From Allodiplogaster sudhausi (lineage: Eukaryota; Nematoda; Chromadorea; Rhabditida; Diplogasteridae), in contig CALZFC010000021.1 in assembly GCA_945643635.1 (NCBI GenBank), positions 4,810,001-4,874,000 on the forward strand: a stretch of DNA of 64,000 nucleotides. The letters are read 5' to 3'. Shown here piece after piece: positions 21,201 to 33,162 of this stretch. A program made the translations under genes and the position numbers. The notes under the pieces were generated by a model, which saw only the letters and a program-made list of their open reading frames with translations, was not told where the DNA came from and did no database searches. Position 1 is the first letter of the stretch; every line of letters begins with the position of its first letter.

Positions 21201-24200
21201 GGCGCAGTGGAAGCGTGCTGGGCCCATAACCCAGAGGTCGGTGGATCGAAACCACTCGCTGCTATTTTCTTTTTATTCTTTCGTTTTAACCACGACTAAC
21301 GATAAAATTATGTATATTCTTCTGAAAGATGATCTTGTCAGCAGCGTGGCGCAGTGGAAGCGTGCTGGGCCCATAACCCAGAGGTCGGTGGATCGAAACC
21401 ACTCGCTGCTATTTTCTTTTTATTCTTTCGTTTTAATCACGACTAACGATAAAATTATGTATATTCTTCTGAAAGATGATCTTGTCAGCAGCGTGGCGCA
21501 GTGGAAGCGTGCTGGGCCCATAACCCAGAGGTCGGTGGATCGAAACCACTCGCTGCTATTTTCTTTTTATTCTTTCGTTTTAACCACGACTAACGATAAA
21601 ATTAAGTACATTCTTCTGAAAGATGAACTTGTCAGCAGCGTGGCGCAGTGGAAGCGTGCTGGGCCCATAACCCAGAGGTCGGTGGATCGAAACTACTCGC
21701 TGCTATTTTCTTTTTATTCTTTCGTTTTAATCACGACTAACGATAAAATTATGTACATTCTTCTGAAAAATGATCTTGTCAGCAGCGTGGCGCAGTGGAA
21801 GCGTGCTGGGCCCATAACCCAGAGGTCGGTGGATCGAAACCACTCGCTGCTATTTTCTTTTTATTCTTTCGTTTTAATCACGACTAACGATAAAATTATG
21901 TATATTCTTCTGAAAGATGATCTTGTCAGCAGCGTGGCGCAGTGGAAGCGTGCTGGGCCCATAACCCAGAGGTCGGTGGATCGAAACCACTCGCTGCTAT
22001 TTTCTTTTTATTCTTTCGTTTTAATCACGATAACGATAAAATTATGTACATTCTTCTGAAAGATGATCTTGTCAGCAGCGTGGCGCAGTGGAAGCGTGCT
22101 GGGCCCATAACCCAGAGGTCGGTGGATCGAAACTACTCGTTGCTATTTTCTCTTTATTCTTTCGTTTTAATCACGACTAACGATAAAATTATGTATATTC
22201 TTCTGAAAAATGATCTTGTCAGCAGCGTGGCGCAGTGGAAGCGTGCTGGGCCCATAACCCAGAGGTCGGTGGATCGAAACCACTCGCTGCTATTTTCTTT
22301 TTATTCTTTCGTTTTAATCACGACTAACGATAAAATTATGTACATTCTTCTGAAGATGATCTTGTCAGCAGCGTGGCGCAGTGGAAGCGTGCTGGGCCCA
22401 TAACCCAGAGGTCGGTGGATCGAAACCACTCGCTGCTATTTTCTTTTTATTCTTTCGTTTTAACCACGACTAACGATAAAATTAAGTACATTCTTCTGAA
22501 AGATGAACTTGTCAGCAGCGTGGCGCAGTGGAAGCGTGCTGGGCCCATAACCCAGAGGTCGGTGGATCGAAACCACTCGCTGCTATTTTCTTTTTATTCT
22601 TTCGTTTTAATCACGACTAACGATAAAATTATGTATATTCTTCTGAAAAATGATCTTGTCAGCAGCGTGGCGCAGTGGAAGCGTGCTGGGCCCATAACCC
22701 AGAGGTCGGTGGATCGAAACCACTCGCTGCTATTTTCTTTTTATTCTTTCGTTTTAATCACGACTAACGATAAAATTATGTATATTCTTCTGAAAAATGA
22801 TCTTGTCAGCAGCGTGGCGCAGTGGAAGCGTGCTGGGCCCATAACCCAGAGGTCGGTGGATCGAAACCACTCGCTGCTATTTTCTTTTTATTCTTTCGTT
22901 TTAACCACGACTAACGATAAAATTAAGTACATTCTTCTGAAAGACGAACTTGTCAGCAGCGTGGCGCAGTGGAAGCGTGCTGGGCCCATAACCCAGAGGT
23001 CGGTGGATCGAAACCACTCGCTGCTATTTTCTTTTTATTCTTTCGTTTTAACCACGACTAACGATAAAATTATGTACATTCTTCTGAACGATGATCTTGT
23101 CAGCAGCGTGGCGCAGTGGAAGCGTGCTGGGCCCATAACCCAGAGGTCGGTGGATCGAAACCACTCGCTGCTATTTTCTTTTTATTCTTTCGTTTTAACC
23201 ACGACTAACGATAAAATTATGTACATTCTTCTGAAAGATGATCTTGTCAGCAGCGTGGCGCAGTGGAAGCGTGCTGGGCCCATAACCCAGAGGTCGGTGG
23301 ATCGAAACCACTCTCTGCTATTTTCTTTTTATTCTTTCGTTTTAATCAAGACTAACGATAAAATTATGTACATTCTTCTGAAAGATGATCTTGTCAGCAG
23401 CGTGGCGCAGTGGAAGCGTGCTGGGCCCATAACCCAGAGGTCGGTGGATCGAAACTACTCGTTGCTATTTTCTCTTTATTCTTTCGTTTTAACCACGACT
23501 AACGATAAAATTAAGTACATTCTTCTGAAAGATGAACTTGTCAGCAGCGTGGCGCAGTGGAAGCGTGCTGGGCCCATAACCCAGAGGTCGGTGGATCGAA
23601 ACCACTCGCTGCTATTTTCTTTTTATTCTTTCGTTTTAACCACGACGAACGATAAAATTATGTACATTCTTCTGAACGATGATCTTGTCAGCAGCGTGGC
23701 GCAGTGGAAGCGTGCTGGGCCCATAACCCAGAGGTCGGTGGATCGAAACCACTCGCTGCTATTTTCTTTTTATTCTTTCGTTTTAACCACGACGAACGAT
23801 AAAATTATGTACATTCTTCTGTACGATGATCTTGTCAGCAGCGTGGCGCAGTGGAAGCGTGCTGGGCCCATAACCCAGAGGTCGGTGGATCGAAACCACT
23901 CGCTGCTATTTCCTTTTTATTCTTTCGTTTTAATCAAGACTAACGATAAAATTATGTACATTCTTCTGAAAGATGATCTTGTCAGCAGCGTGGCGCAGTG
24001 GAAGCGTGCTGGGCCCATAACCCAGAGGTCGGTGGATCGAAATCACTCGCTGCTATTTCCTTTTTATTCTTTCGTTTTAATCAAGACTAACGATAAAATT
24101 ATGTACATTCTTCTGAAAGATGATCTTGTCAGCAGCGTGGCGCAGTGGAAGCGTGCTGGGCCCATAACCCAGAGGTCGGTGGATCGAAACCACTCGCTGC

Positions 24201-24531
24201 TATTTTCTTTTTTTTCTTTCGTTTTAATCACGACTAACGATAAAATTAAGAACATTCTTCTGAAACATGATCTTGTCAGCAGCGTGGCGCAGTGGAAGCG
24301 TGCTGGGCCCATAACCCAGAGGTCGGTGGATCGAAACCACTCGCTGCTATTTTCTTTTTATTCTTTCGTTTTAACCACGACTAACGATAAAATTAAGTAC
24401 ATTCTTCTGAAAGACGAACTTGTCAGCAGCGTGGCGCAGTGGAAGCGTGCTGGGCCCATAACCCAGAGGTCGGTGGATCGAAACCACTCGCTGCTATTTT
24501 CTTTTTATTCTTTCGTTTTAACCACGATAAC
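18221..24531 (+). repeat. Array block 3: homogeneous canonical copies, 43 copies
   Basis: Starts: 18260, 18406, 18553, 18700, 18846, 18993, 19139, 19286, 19433, 19580; then 147-bp steps from 19724 to 20900 (9 copies) and from 21046 to 21928 (7); then 22074, 22221; then 147-bp steps from 22367 to 24425 (15). The tRNA body is nearly always canonical; exceptions are 18260 and 20900 (1-nt acceptor deletion) and 19580 (1-nt A-box deletion). The spacer changes within this block: leaders read GTATATT on the left and GTACATT from about 22 kb onward. Confidence 0.93.
23984..24055 (+). tRNA. tRNA-iMet(CAU) with C61U
   Basis: The earliest copy I see with T-stem UCACU. It turns the near-invariant G53:C61 pair, which is also in the B box, into G:U. 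The downstream run changes to TTTCCTTTTT in the same units. Copies of this type become common to the right, for example 38086, 42497, 47054, 55134 and 62483. Confidence 0.75.
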
Positions 24532-24717
24532 GATAAAATTATGTACATTCTTCTGAACGATGATCTTGTCAGCAGCGTGGCGCAGTGGAAGCGTGCTGGG
24601 CCCATAACCCAGAGGTCGGTGGATCGAAACTACTCGTTGCTATTTTCTCTTTATTCTTTCGTTTTAATCAAGACTAACGATAAAATTATGTACATTCTTC
24701 TGAACGATGAACTTGTC

Positions 24718-24789
24718 AGCAGCGTGGCGCAGTGGAAGCGTGCTGGGCCCATAACCCAGAGGTCGGTGGATCGAAACAACTCTCTGCTA
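24718..24789 (+). pseudogene. tRNA-iMet-like copy with CAACU T-stem
   Basis: C62A places A opposite G52, and G67U places U opposite C6. The copy at 27509 has the same 3' end. Confidence 0.7.
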
Positions 24790-27700
24790 TTTTCTTTTTA
24801 TTCTTTCGTTTTAACCACGACTAACGATAAAATTATGTACATTCTTCTGAACGATGATCTTGTCAGCAGCGTGGCGCAGTGGAAGCGTGCTGGGCCCATA
24901 ACCCAGAGGTCGGTGGATCGAAACCACTCGCTGCTATTTTCTTTTTATTCTTTCGTTTTAACCACGATAACGATAAAATTATGTACATTCTTCTGAACGA
25001 TGATCTTGTCAGCAGCGTGGCGCAGTGGAAGCGTGCTGGGCCCATAACCCAGAGGTCGGTGGATCGAAACCACTCGCTGCTATTTTCTTTTTATTCTTTC
25101 GTTTTAACCACGACTAACGATAAAATTATGTACATTCTTCTGACGATGATCTTGTCAGCAGCGTGGCGCAGTGGAAGCGTGCTGGGCCCATAACCCAGAG
25201 GTCGGTGGATCGAAACCACTCGCTGCTATTTTCTTTTTATTCTTTCGTTTTAACCACGACTAACGATAAAATTATGTACATTCTTCTGAACGATGATCTT
25301 GTCAGCAGCGTGGCGCAGTGGAAGCGTGCTGGGCCCATAACCCAGAGGTCGGTGGATCGAAACCACTCGCTGCTATTTCCTTTTTATTCTTTCGTTTTAA
25401 TCAAGACTAACGATAAAATTATGTACATTCTTCTGAAAGATGATCTTGTCAGCAGCGTGGCGCAGTGGAAGCGTGCTGGGCCCATAACCCAGAGGTCGGT
25501 GGATCGAAACCACTCGCTGCTATTTCTTTTTATTCTTTCGTTTTAATCACGACTAACGATAAAATTATGTACATTCTTCTGAAAGATGATCTTGTCAGCA
25601 GCGTGGCGCAGTGGAAGCGTGCTGGGCCCATAACCCAGAGGTCGGTGGATCGAAACCACTCGCTGCTATTTTCTTTTTATTCTTTCGTTTTAATCACGAC
25701 TAACGATAAAATTATGTACATTCTTCTGAAAGATGATCTTGTCAGCAGCGTGGCGCAGTGGAAGCGTGCTGGGCCCATAACCCAGAGGTCGGTGGATCGA
25801 AACCACTCGCTGCTATTTTCTTTTTATTCTTTCGTTTTAACCACGACGAACGATAAAATTATGTACATTCTTCTGAACGATGATCTTGTCAGCAGCGTGG
25901 CGCAGTGGAAGCGTGCTGGGCCCATAACCCAGAGGTCGGTGGATCGAAACCACTCGCTGCTATTTTCTTTTTATTCTTTCGTTTTAACCACGACTAACGA
26001 TAAAATTATGTACATTCTTCTGAAAGATGATCTTGTCAGCAGCGTGGCGCAGTGGAAGCGTGCTGGGCCCATAACCCAGAGGTCGGTGGATCGAAACCAC
26101 TCTCTGCTATTTTCTTTTTATTCTTTCGTTTTAATCAAGATTAACGATAAAATTATGTACATTCTTCTGAAAGATGATCTTGTCAGCAGCGTGGCGCAGT
26201 GGAAGCGTGCTGGGCCCATAACCCAGAGGTCGGTGGATCGAAACTACTCGTTGCTATTTTCTCTTTATTCTTTCGTTTTAACCACGACTAACGATAAAAT
26301 TAAGTACATTCTTCTGAAAGACGAACTTGTCAGCAGCGTGGCGCAGTGGAAGCGTGCTGGGCCCATAACCCAGAGGTCGGTGGATCGAAACCACTCGCTG
26401 CTATTTTCTTTTTATTCTTTCGTTTTAACCACGACGAACGATAAAATTATGTACATTCTTCTGAACGATGATCTTGTCAGCAGCGTGGCGCAGTGGAAGC
26501 GTGCTGGGCCCATAACCCAGAGGTCGGTGGATCGAAACCACTCGCTGCTATTTTCTTTTTATTCTTTCGTTTTAACCACGACTAACGATAAAATTATGTA
26601 CATTCTTCTGTACGATGATCTTGTCAGCAGCGTGGCGCAGTGGAAGCGTGCTGGGCCCATAACCCAGAGGTCGGTGGATCGAAACCACTCGCTGCTATTT
26701 CCTTTTTATTCTTTCGTTTTAATCACGACTAACGATAAAATTATGTACATTCTTCTGAAAGATGATCTTGTCAGCAGCGTGGCGCAGTGGAAGCGTGCTG
26801 GGCCCATAACCCAGAGGTCGGTGGATCGAAATCACTCGCTGCTATTTCCTTTTTATTCTTTCGTTTTAATCAAGACTAACGATAAAATTTATGTACATTC
26901 TTCTGAAAGATGATCTTGTCAGCAGCGTGGCGCAGTGGAAGCGTGCTGGGCCCATAACCCAGAGGTCGGTGGATCGAAACCACTCGCTGCTATTTTCTTT
27001 TTTTTCTTTCGTTTTAATCACGACTAACGATAAAATTAAGAACATTCTTCTGAAACATGATCTTGTCAGCAGCGTGGCGCAGTGGAAGCGTGCTGGGCCC
27101 ATAACCCAGAGGTCGGTGGATCGAAACCACTCGCTGCTATTTTCTTTTTATTCTTTCGTTTTAACCACGACTAACGATAAAATTAAGTACATTCTTCTGA
27201 AAGATGAACTTGTCAGCAGCGTGGCGCAGTGGAAGCGTGCTGGGCCCATAACCCAGAGGTCGGTGGATCGAAACCACTCGCTGCTATTTTCTTTTTATTC
27301 TTTCGTTTTAACCACGATGAACGATAAAATTATGTACATTCTTCTGTACGATGATCTTGTCAGCAGCGTGGCGCAGTGGAAGCGTGCTGGGCCCATAACC
27401 CAGAGGTCGGTGGATCGAAACTACTCGTTGCTATTTTCTCTTTATTCTTTCGTTTTAATCACGACTAACGATAAAATTATGTACATTCTTCTGAAAGATG
27501 AACTTGTCAGCAGCGTGGCGCAGTGGAAGCGTGCTGGGCCCATAACCCAGAGGTCGGTGGATCGAAACAACTCTCTGCTATTTTCTTTTTATTCTTTCGT
27601 TTTAACCACGACGAACGATAAAATTATGTACATTCTTCTGAACGATGATCTTGTCAGCAGCGTGGCGCAGTGGAAGCGTGCTGGGCCCATAACCCAGAGG

Positions 27701-30700
27701 TCGGTGGATCGAAACCACTCGCTGCTATTTTCTTTTTATTCTTTCGTTTTAACCACGACTAACGATAAAATTATGTACATTCTTCTGAACGATGATCTTG
27801 TCAGCAGCGTGGCGCAGTGGAAGCGTGCTGGGCCCATAACCCAGAGGTCGGTGGATCGAAACCACTCGCTGCTATTTTCTTTTTATTCTTTCGTTTTAAC
27901 CACGACTAACGATAAAATTATGTACATTCTTCTGAACGATGATCTTGTCAGCAGCGTGGCGCAGTGGAAGCGTGCTGGGCCCATAACCCAGAGGTCGGTG
28001 GATCGAAACCACTCGCTGCTATTTTCTTTTTATTCTTTCGTTTTAACCACGACTAACGATAAAATTATGTACATTCTTCTGAACGATGATCTTGTCAGCA
28101 GCGTGGCGCAGTGGAAGCGTGCTGGGCCCATAACCCAGAGGTCGGTGGATCGAAACCACTCGCTGCTATTTCTTTTTATTCTTTCGTTTTAATCACGACT
28201 AACGATAAAATTATGTACATTCTTCTGAAAGATGATCTTGTCAGCAGCGTGGCGCAGTGGAAGCGTGCTGGGCCCATAACCCAGAGGTCGGTGGATCGAA
28301 ACCACTCGCTGCTATTTTCTTTTTATTCTTTCGTTTTAATCACGACTAACGATAAAATTTATGTACATTCTTCTGAAAGATGATCTTGTCAGCAGCGTGG
28401 CGCAGTGGAAGCGTGCTGGGCCCATAACCCAGAGGTCGGTGGATCGAAACCACTCGCTGCTATTTTCTTTTTTTCTTTCGTTTTAATCACGACTAACGAT
28501 AAAATTAAGAACATTCTTCTGAAAGATGATCTTGTCAGCAGCGTGGCGCAGTGGAAGCGTGCTGGGCCCATAACCCAGAGGTCGGTGGATCGAAACCACT
28601 CGCTGCTATTTTCTTTTTTTTCTTTCGTTTTAATCACGACTAACGATAAAATTAAGTACATTCTTCTGAAACATGATCTTGTCAGCAGCGTGGCGCAGTG
28701 GAAGCGTGCTGGGCCCATAACCCAGAGGTCGGTGGATCGAAACCACTCGCTGCTATTTTCTTTTTATTCTTTCGTTTTAACCACGACTAACGATAAAATT
28801 AAGTACATTCTTCTGAAAGATGAACTTGTCAGCAGCGTGGCGCAGTGGAAGCGTGCTGGGCCCATAACCCAGAGGTCGGTGGATCGAAACCACTCGCTGC
28901 TATTTTCTTTTTATTCTTTCGTTTTAACCACGATAACGATAAAATTATGTACATTCTTCTGAAAGATGATCTTGTCAGCAGCGTGGCGCAGTGGAAGCGT
29001 GCTGGGCCCATAACCCAGAGGTCGGTGGATCGAAACCACTCGCTGCTATTTTCTTTTTATTCTTTCGTTTTAATCACGACTAACGATAAAATTATGTACA
29101 TTCTTCTGAACGATGAACTTGTCAGCAGCGTGGCGCAGTGGAAGCGTGCTGGGCCCATAACCCAGAGGTCGGTGGATCGAAACCACTCGCTGCTATTTTC
29201 TTTTTATTCTTTCGTTTTAACCACGACTAACGATAAAATTATGTACATTCTTCTGAACGATGATCTTGTCAGCAGCGTGGCGCAGTGGAAGCGTGCTGGG
29301 CCCATAACCCAGAGGTCGGTGGATCGAAACCACTCGCTGCTATTTTCTTTTTATTCTTTCGTTTTAATCACGACTAACGATAAAATTATGTACATTCTTC
29401 TGAAAGATGATCTTGTCAGCAGCGTGGCGCAGTGGAAGCGTGCTGGGCCCATAACCCAGAGGTCGGTGGATCGAAACCACTCGCTGCTATTTTCTTTTTA
29501 TTCTTTCGTTTTAATCACGACTAACGATAAAATTATGTACATTCTTCTGAAAGATGATCTTGTCAGCAGCGTGGCGCAGTGGAAGCGTGCTGGGCCCATA
29601 ACCCAGAGGTCGGTGGATCGAAACCACTCGCTGCTATTTTCTTTTTATTCTTTCGTTTTAACCACGACTAACGATAAAATTAAGTACATTCTTCTGAAAG
29701 ATGAACTTGTCAGCAGCGTGGCGCAGTGGAAGCGTGCTGGGCCCATAACCCAGAGGTCGGTGGATCGAAACCACTCGCTGCTATTTTCTTTTTATTCTTT
29801 CGTTTTAACCACGACTAACGATAAAATTATGTACATTCTTCTGAACGATGATCTTGTCAGCAGCGTGGCGCAGTGGAAGCGTGCTGGGCCCATAACCCAG
29901 AGGTCGGTGGATCGAAACCACTCGCTGCTATTTTCTTTTTATTCTTTCGTTTTAACCACGACTAACGATAAAATTATGTACATTCTTCTGAAAGATGATC
30001 TTGTCAGCAGCGTGGCGCAGTGGAAGCGTGCTGGGCCCATAACCCAGAGGTCGGTGGATCGAAACCACTCGCTGCTATTTTCTTTTTATTCTTTCGTTTT
30101 AATCAAGACTAACGATAAAATTATGTACATTCTTCTGAAAGATGATCTTGTCAGCAGCGTGGCGCAGTGGAAGCGTGCTGGGCCCATAACCCAGAGGTCG
30201 GTGGATCGAAACTACTCGTTGCTATTTTCTCTTTATTCTTTCGTTTTAACCACGACTAACGATAAAATTAAGTACATTCTTCTGAAAGATGAACTTGTCA
30301 GCAGCGTGGCGCAGTGGAAGCGTGCTGGGCCCATAACCCAGAGGTCGGTGGATCGAAACCACTCGCTGCTATTTTCTTTTTATTCTTTCGTTTTAACCAC
30401 GACTAACGATAAAATTATGTACATTCTTCTGAACGATGATCTTGTCAGCAGCGTGGCGCAGTGGAAGCGTGCTGGGCCCATAACCCAGAGGTCGGTGGAT
30501 CGAAACCACTCGCTGCTATTTTCTTTTTATTCTTTCGTTTTAACCACGACTAACGATAAAATTATGTACATTCTTCTGAACGATGATCTTGTCAGCAGCG
30601 TGGCGCAGTGGAAGCGTGCTGGGCCCATAACCCAGAGGTCGGTGGATCGAAACCACTCGCTGCTATTTCCTTTTTATTCTTTCGTTTTAATCACGACTAA

Positions 30701-31768
30701 CGATAAAATTATGTACATTCTTCTGAAAGATGATCTTGTCAGCAGCGTGGCGCAGTGGAAGCGTGCTGGGCCCATAACCCAGAGGTCGGTGGATCGAAAT
30801 CACTCGCTGCTATTTCCTTTTTATTCTTTCGTTTTAATCACGACTAACGATAAAATTTATGTACATTCTTCTGAAAGATGATCTTGTCAGCAGCGTGGCG
30901 CAGTGGAAGCGTGCTGGGCCCATAACCCAGAGGTCGGTGGATCGAAACCACTCGCTGCTATTTTCTTTTTTTTCTTTCGTTTTAATCACGACTAACGATA
31001 AAATTAAGAACATTCTTCTGAAACATGATCTTGTCAGCAGCGTGGCGCAGTGGAAGCGTGCTGGGCCCATAACCCAGAGGTCGGTGGATCGAAACCACTC
31101 GCTGCTATTTTCTTTTTATTCTTTCGTTTTAACCACGACTAACGATAAAATTAAGTACATTCTTCTGAAAGATGAACTTGTCAGCAGCGTGGCGCAGTGG
31201 AAGCGTGCTGGGCCCATAACCCAGAGGTCGGTGGATCGAAACCACTCGCTGCTATTTTCTTTTTATTCTTTCGTTTTAACCACGATAACGATAAAATTAT
31301 GTACATTCTTCTGAACGATGATCTTGTCAGCAGCGTGGCGCAGTGGAAGCGTGCTGGGCCCATAACCCAGAGGTCGGTGGATCGAAACTACTCGTTGCTA
31401 TTTTCTCTTTATTCTTTCGTTTTAATCACGACTAACGATAAAATTATGTACATTCTTCTGAAAGATGAACTTGTCAGCAGCGTGGCGCAGTGGAAGCGTG
31501 CTGGGCCCATAACCCAGAGGTCGGTGGATCGAAACCACTCTCTGCTATTTTCTTTTTATTCTTTCGTTTTAACCACGACTAACGATAAAATTATGTACAT
31601 TCTTCTGAAAGATGATCTTGTCAGCAGCGTGGCGCAGTGGAAGCGTGCTGGGCCCATAACCCAGAGGTCGGTGGATCGAAACCACTCGCTGCTATTTTCT
31701 TTTTATTCTTTCGTTTTAACCACGATAACGATAAAATTATGTACATTCTTCTGAAAGATGATCTTGTC

Positions 31769-31840
31769 AGCAGCGTGGCGCAGTGGAAGCGTGCTGGGCC
31801 CATAACCCAGAGGTCGGTGGATCGAAACCACTCGCTGCTA
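31769..31840 (+). tRNA. tRNA-iMet(CAU), canonical copy of the right-hand zone
   Basis: Body identical to the copy at 7974, with the ACCACGACTAACG/GTACATT spacer typical of the right two-thirds of the array. Confidence 0.96.
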
Positions 31841-33091
31841 TTTTCTTTTTATTCTTTCGTTTTAACCACGACTAACGATAAAATTATGTACATTCTTCTG
31901 AACGATGATCTTGTCAGCAGCGTGGCGCAGTGGAAGCGTGCTGGGCCCATAACCCAGAGGTCGGTGGATCGAAACCACTCGCTGCTATTTTCTTTTTATT
32001 CTTTCGTTTTAACCACGACTAACGATAAAATTATGTACATTCTTCTGAACGATGATCTTGTCAGCAGCGTGGCGCAGTGGAAGCGTGCTGGGCCCATAAC
32101 CCAGAGGTCGGTGGATCGAAACCACTCGCTGCTATTTCCTTTTTATTCTTTCGTTTTAATCACGACTAACGATAAAATTATGTACATTCTTCTGAAAGAT
32201 GATCTTGTCAGCAGCGTGGCGCAGTGGAAGCGTGCTGGGCCCATAACCCAGAGGTCGGTGGATCGAAACCACTCGCTGCTATTTTCTTTTTATTCTTTCG
32301 TTTTAATCACGACTAACGATAAAATTATGTACATTCTTCTGAAAGATGATCTTGTCAGCAGCGTGGCGCAGTGGAAGCGTGCTGGGCCCATAACCCAGAG
32401 GTCGGTGGATCGAAACCACTCGCTGCTATTTTCTTTTTTTTCTTTCGTTTTAATCACGACTAACGATAAAATTAAGTACATTCTTCTGAAAGATGATCTT
32501 GTCAGCAGCGTGGCGCAGTGGAAGCGTGCTGGGCCCATAACCCAGAGGTCGGTGGATCGAAACCACTCGCTGCTATTTTCTTTTTATTCTTTCGTTTTAA
32601 CCACGACTAACGATAAAATTAAGTACATTCTTCTGAAAGATGAACTTGTCAGCAGCGTGGCGCAGTGGAAGCGTGCTGGGCCCATAACCCAGAGGTCGGT
32701 GGATCGAAACCACTCGCTGCTATTTTCTCTTTATTCTTTCGTTTTAATCACGACTAACGATAAAATTATGTACATTCTTCTGAACGATGAACTTGTCAGC
32801 AGCGTGGCGCAGTGGAAGCGTGCTGGGCCCATAACCCAGAGGTCGGTGGATCGAAACCACTCGCTGCTATTTTCTTTTTATTCTTTCGTTTTAACCACGA
32901 CTAACGATAAAATTATGTACATTCTTCTGAAAGATGATCTTGTCAGCAGCGTGGCGCAGTGGAAGCGTGCTGGGCCCATAACCCAGAGGTCGGTGGATCG
33001 AAACCACTCGCTGCTATTTTCTTTTTATTCTTTCGTTTTAATCAAGACTAACGATAAAATTATGTACATTCTTCTGAAAGATGATCTTGTC

Positions 33092-33162
33092 AGCAGCGTG
33101 GCGCAGTGGAAGCGTGCTGGGCCCATAACCCAGAGGTCGGTGGATCGAAACACTCGCTGCTA
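33092..33162 (+). pseudogene. tRNA-iMet-like copy, 1-nt deletion in the T-stem
   Basis: 71 nt; one C of the 3' T-stem strand is missing (GAAACACU for GAAACCACU), which also breaks the B box. I found no other copy with this deletion. Confidence 0.75.
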
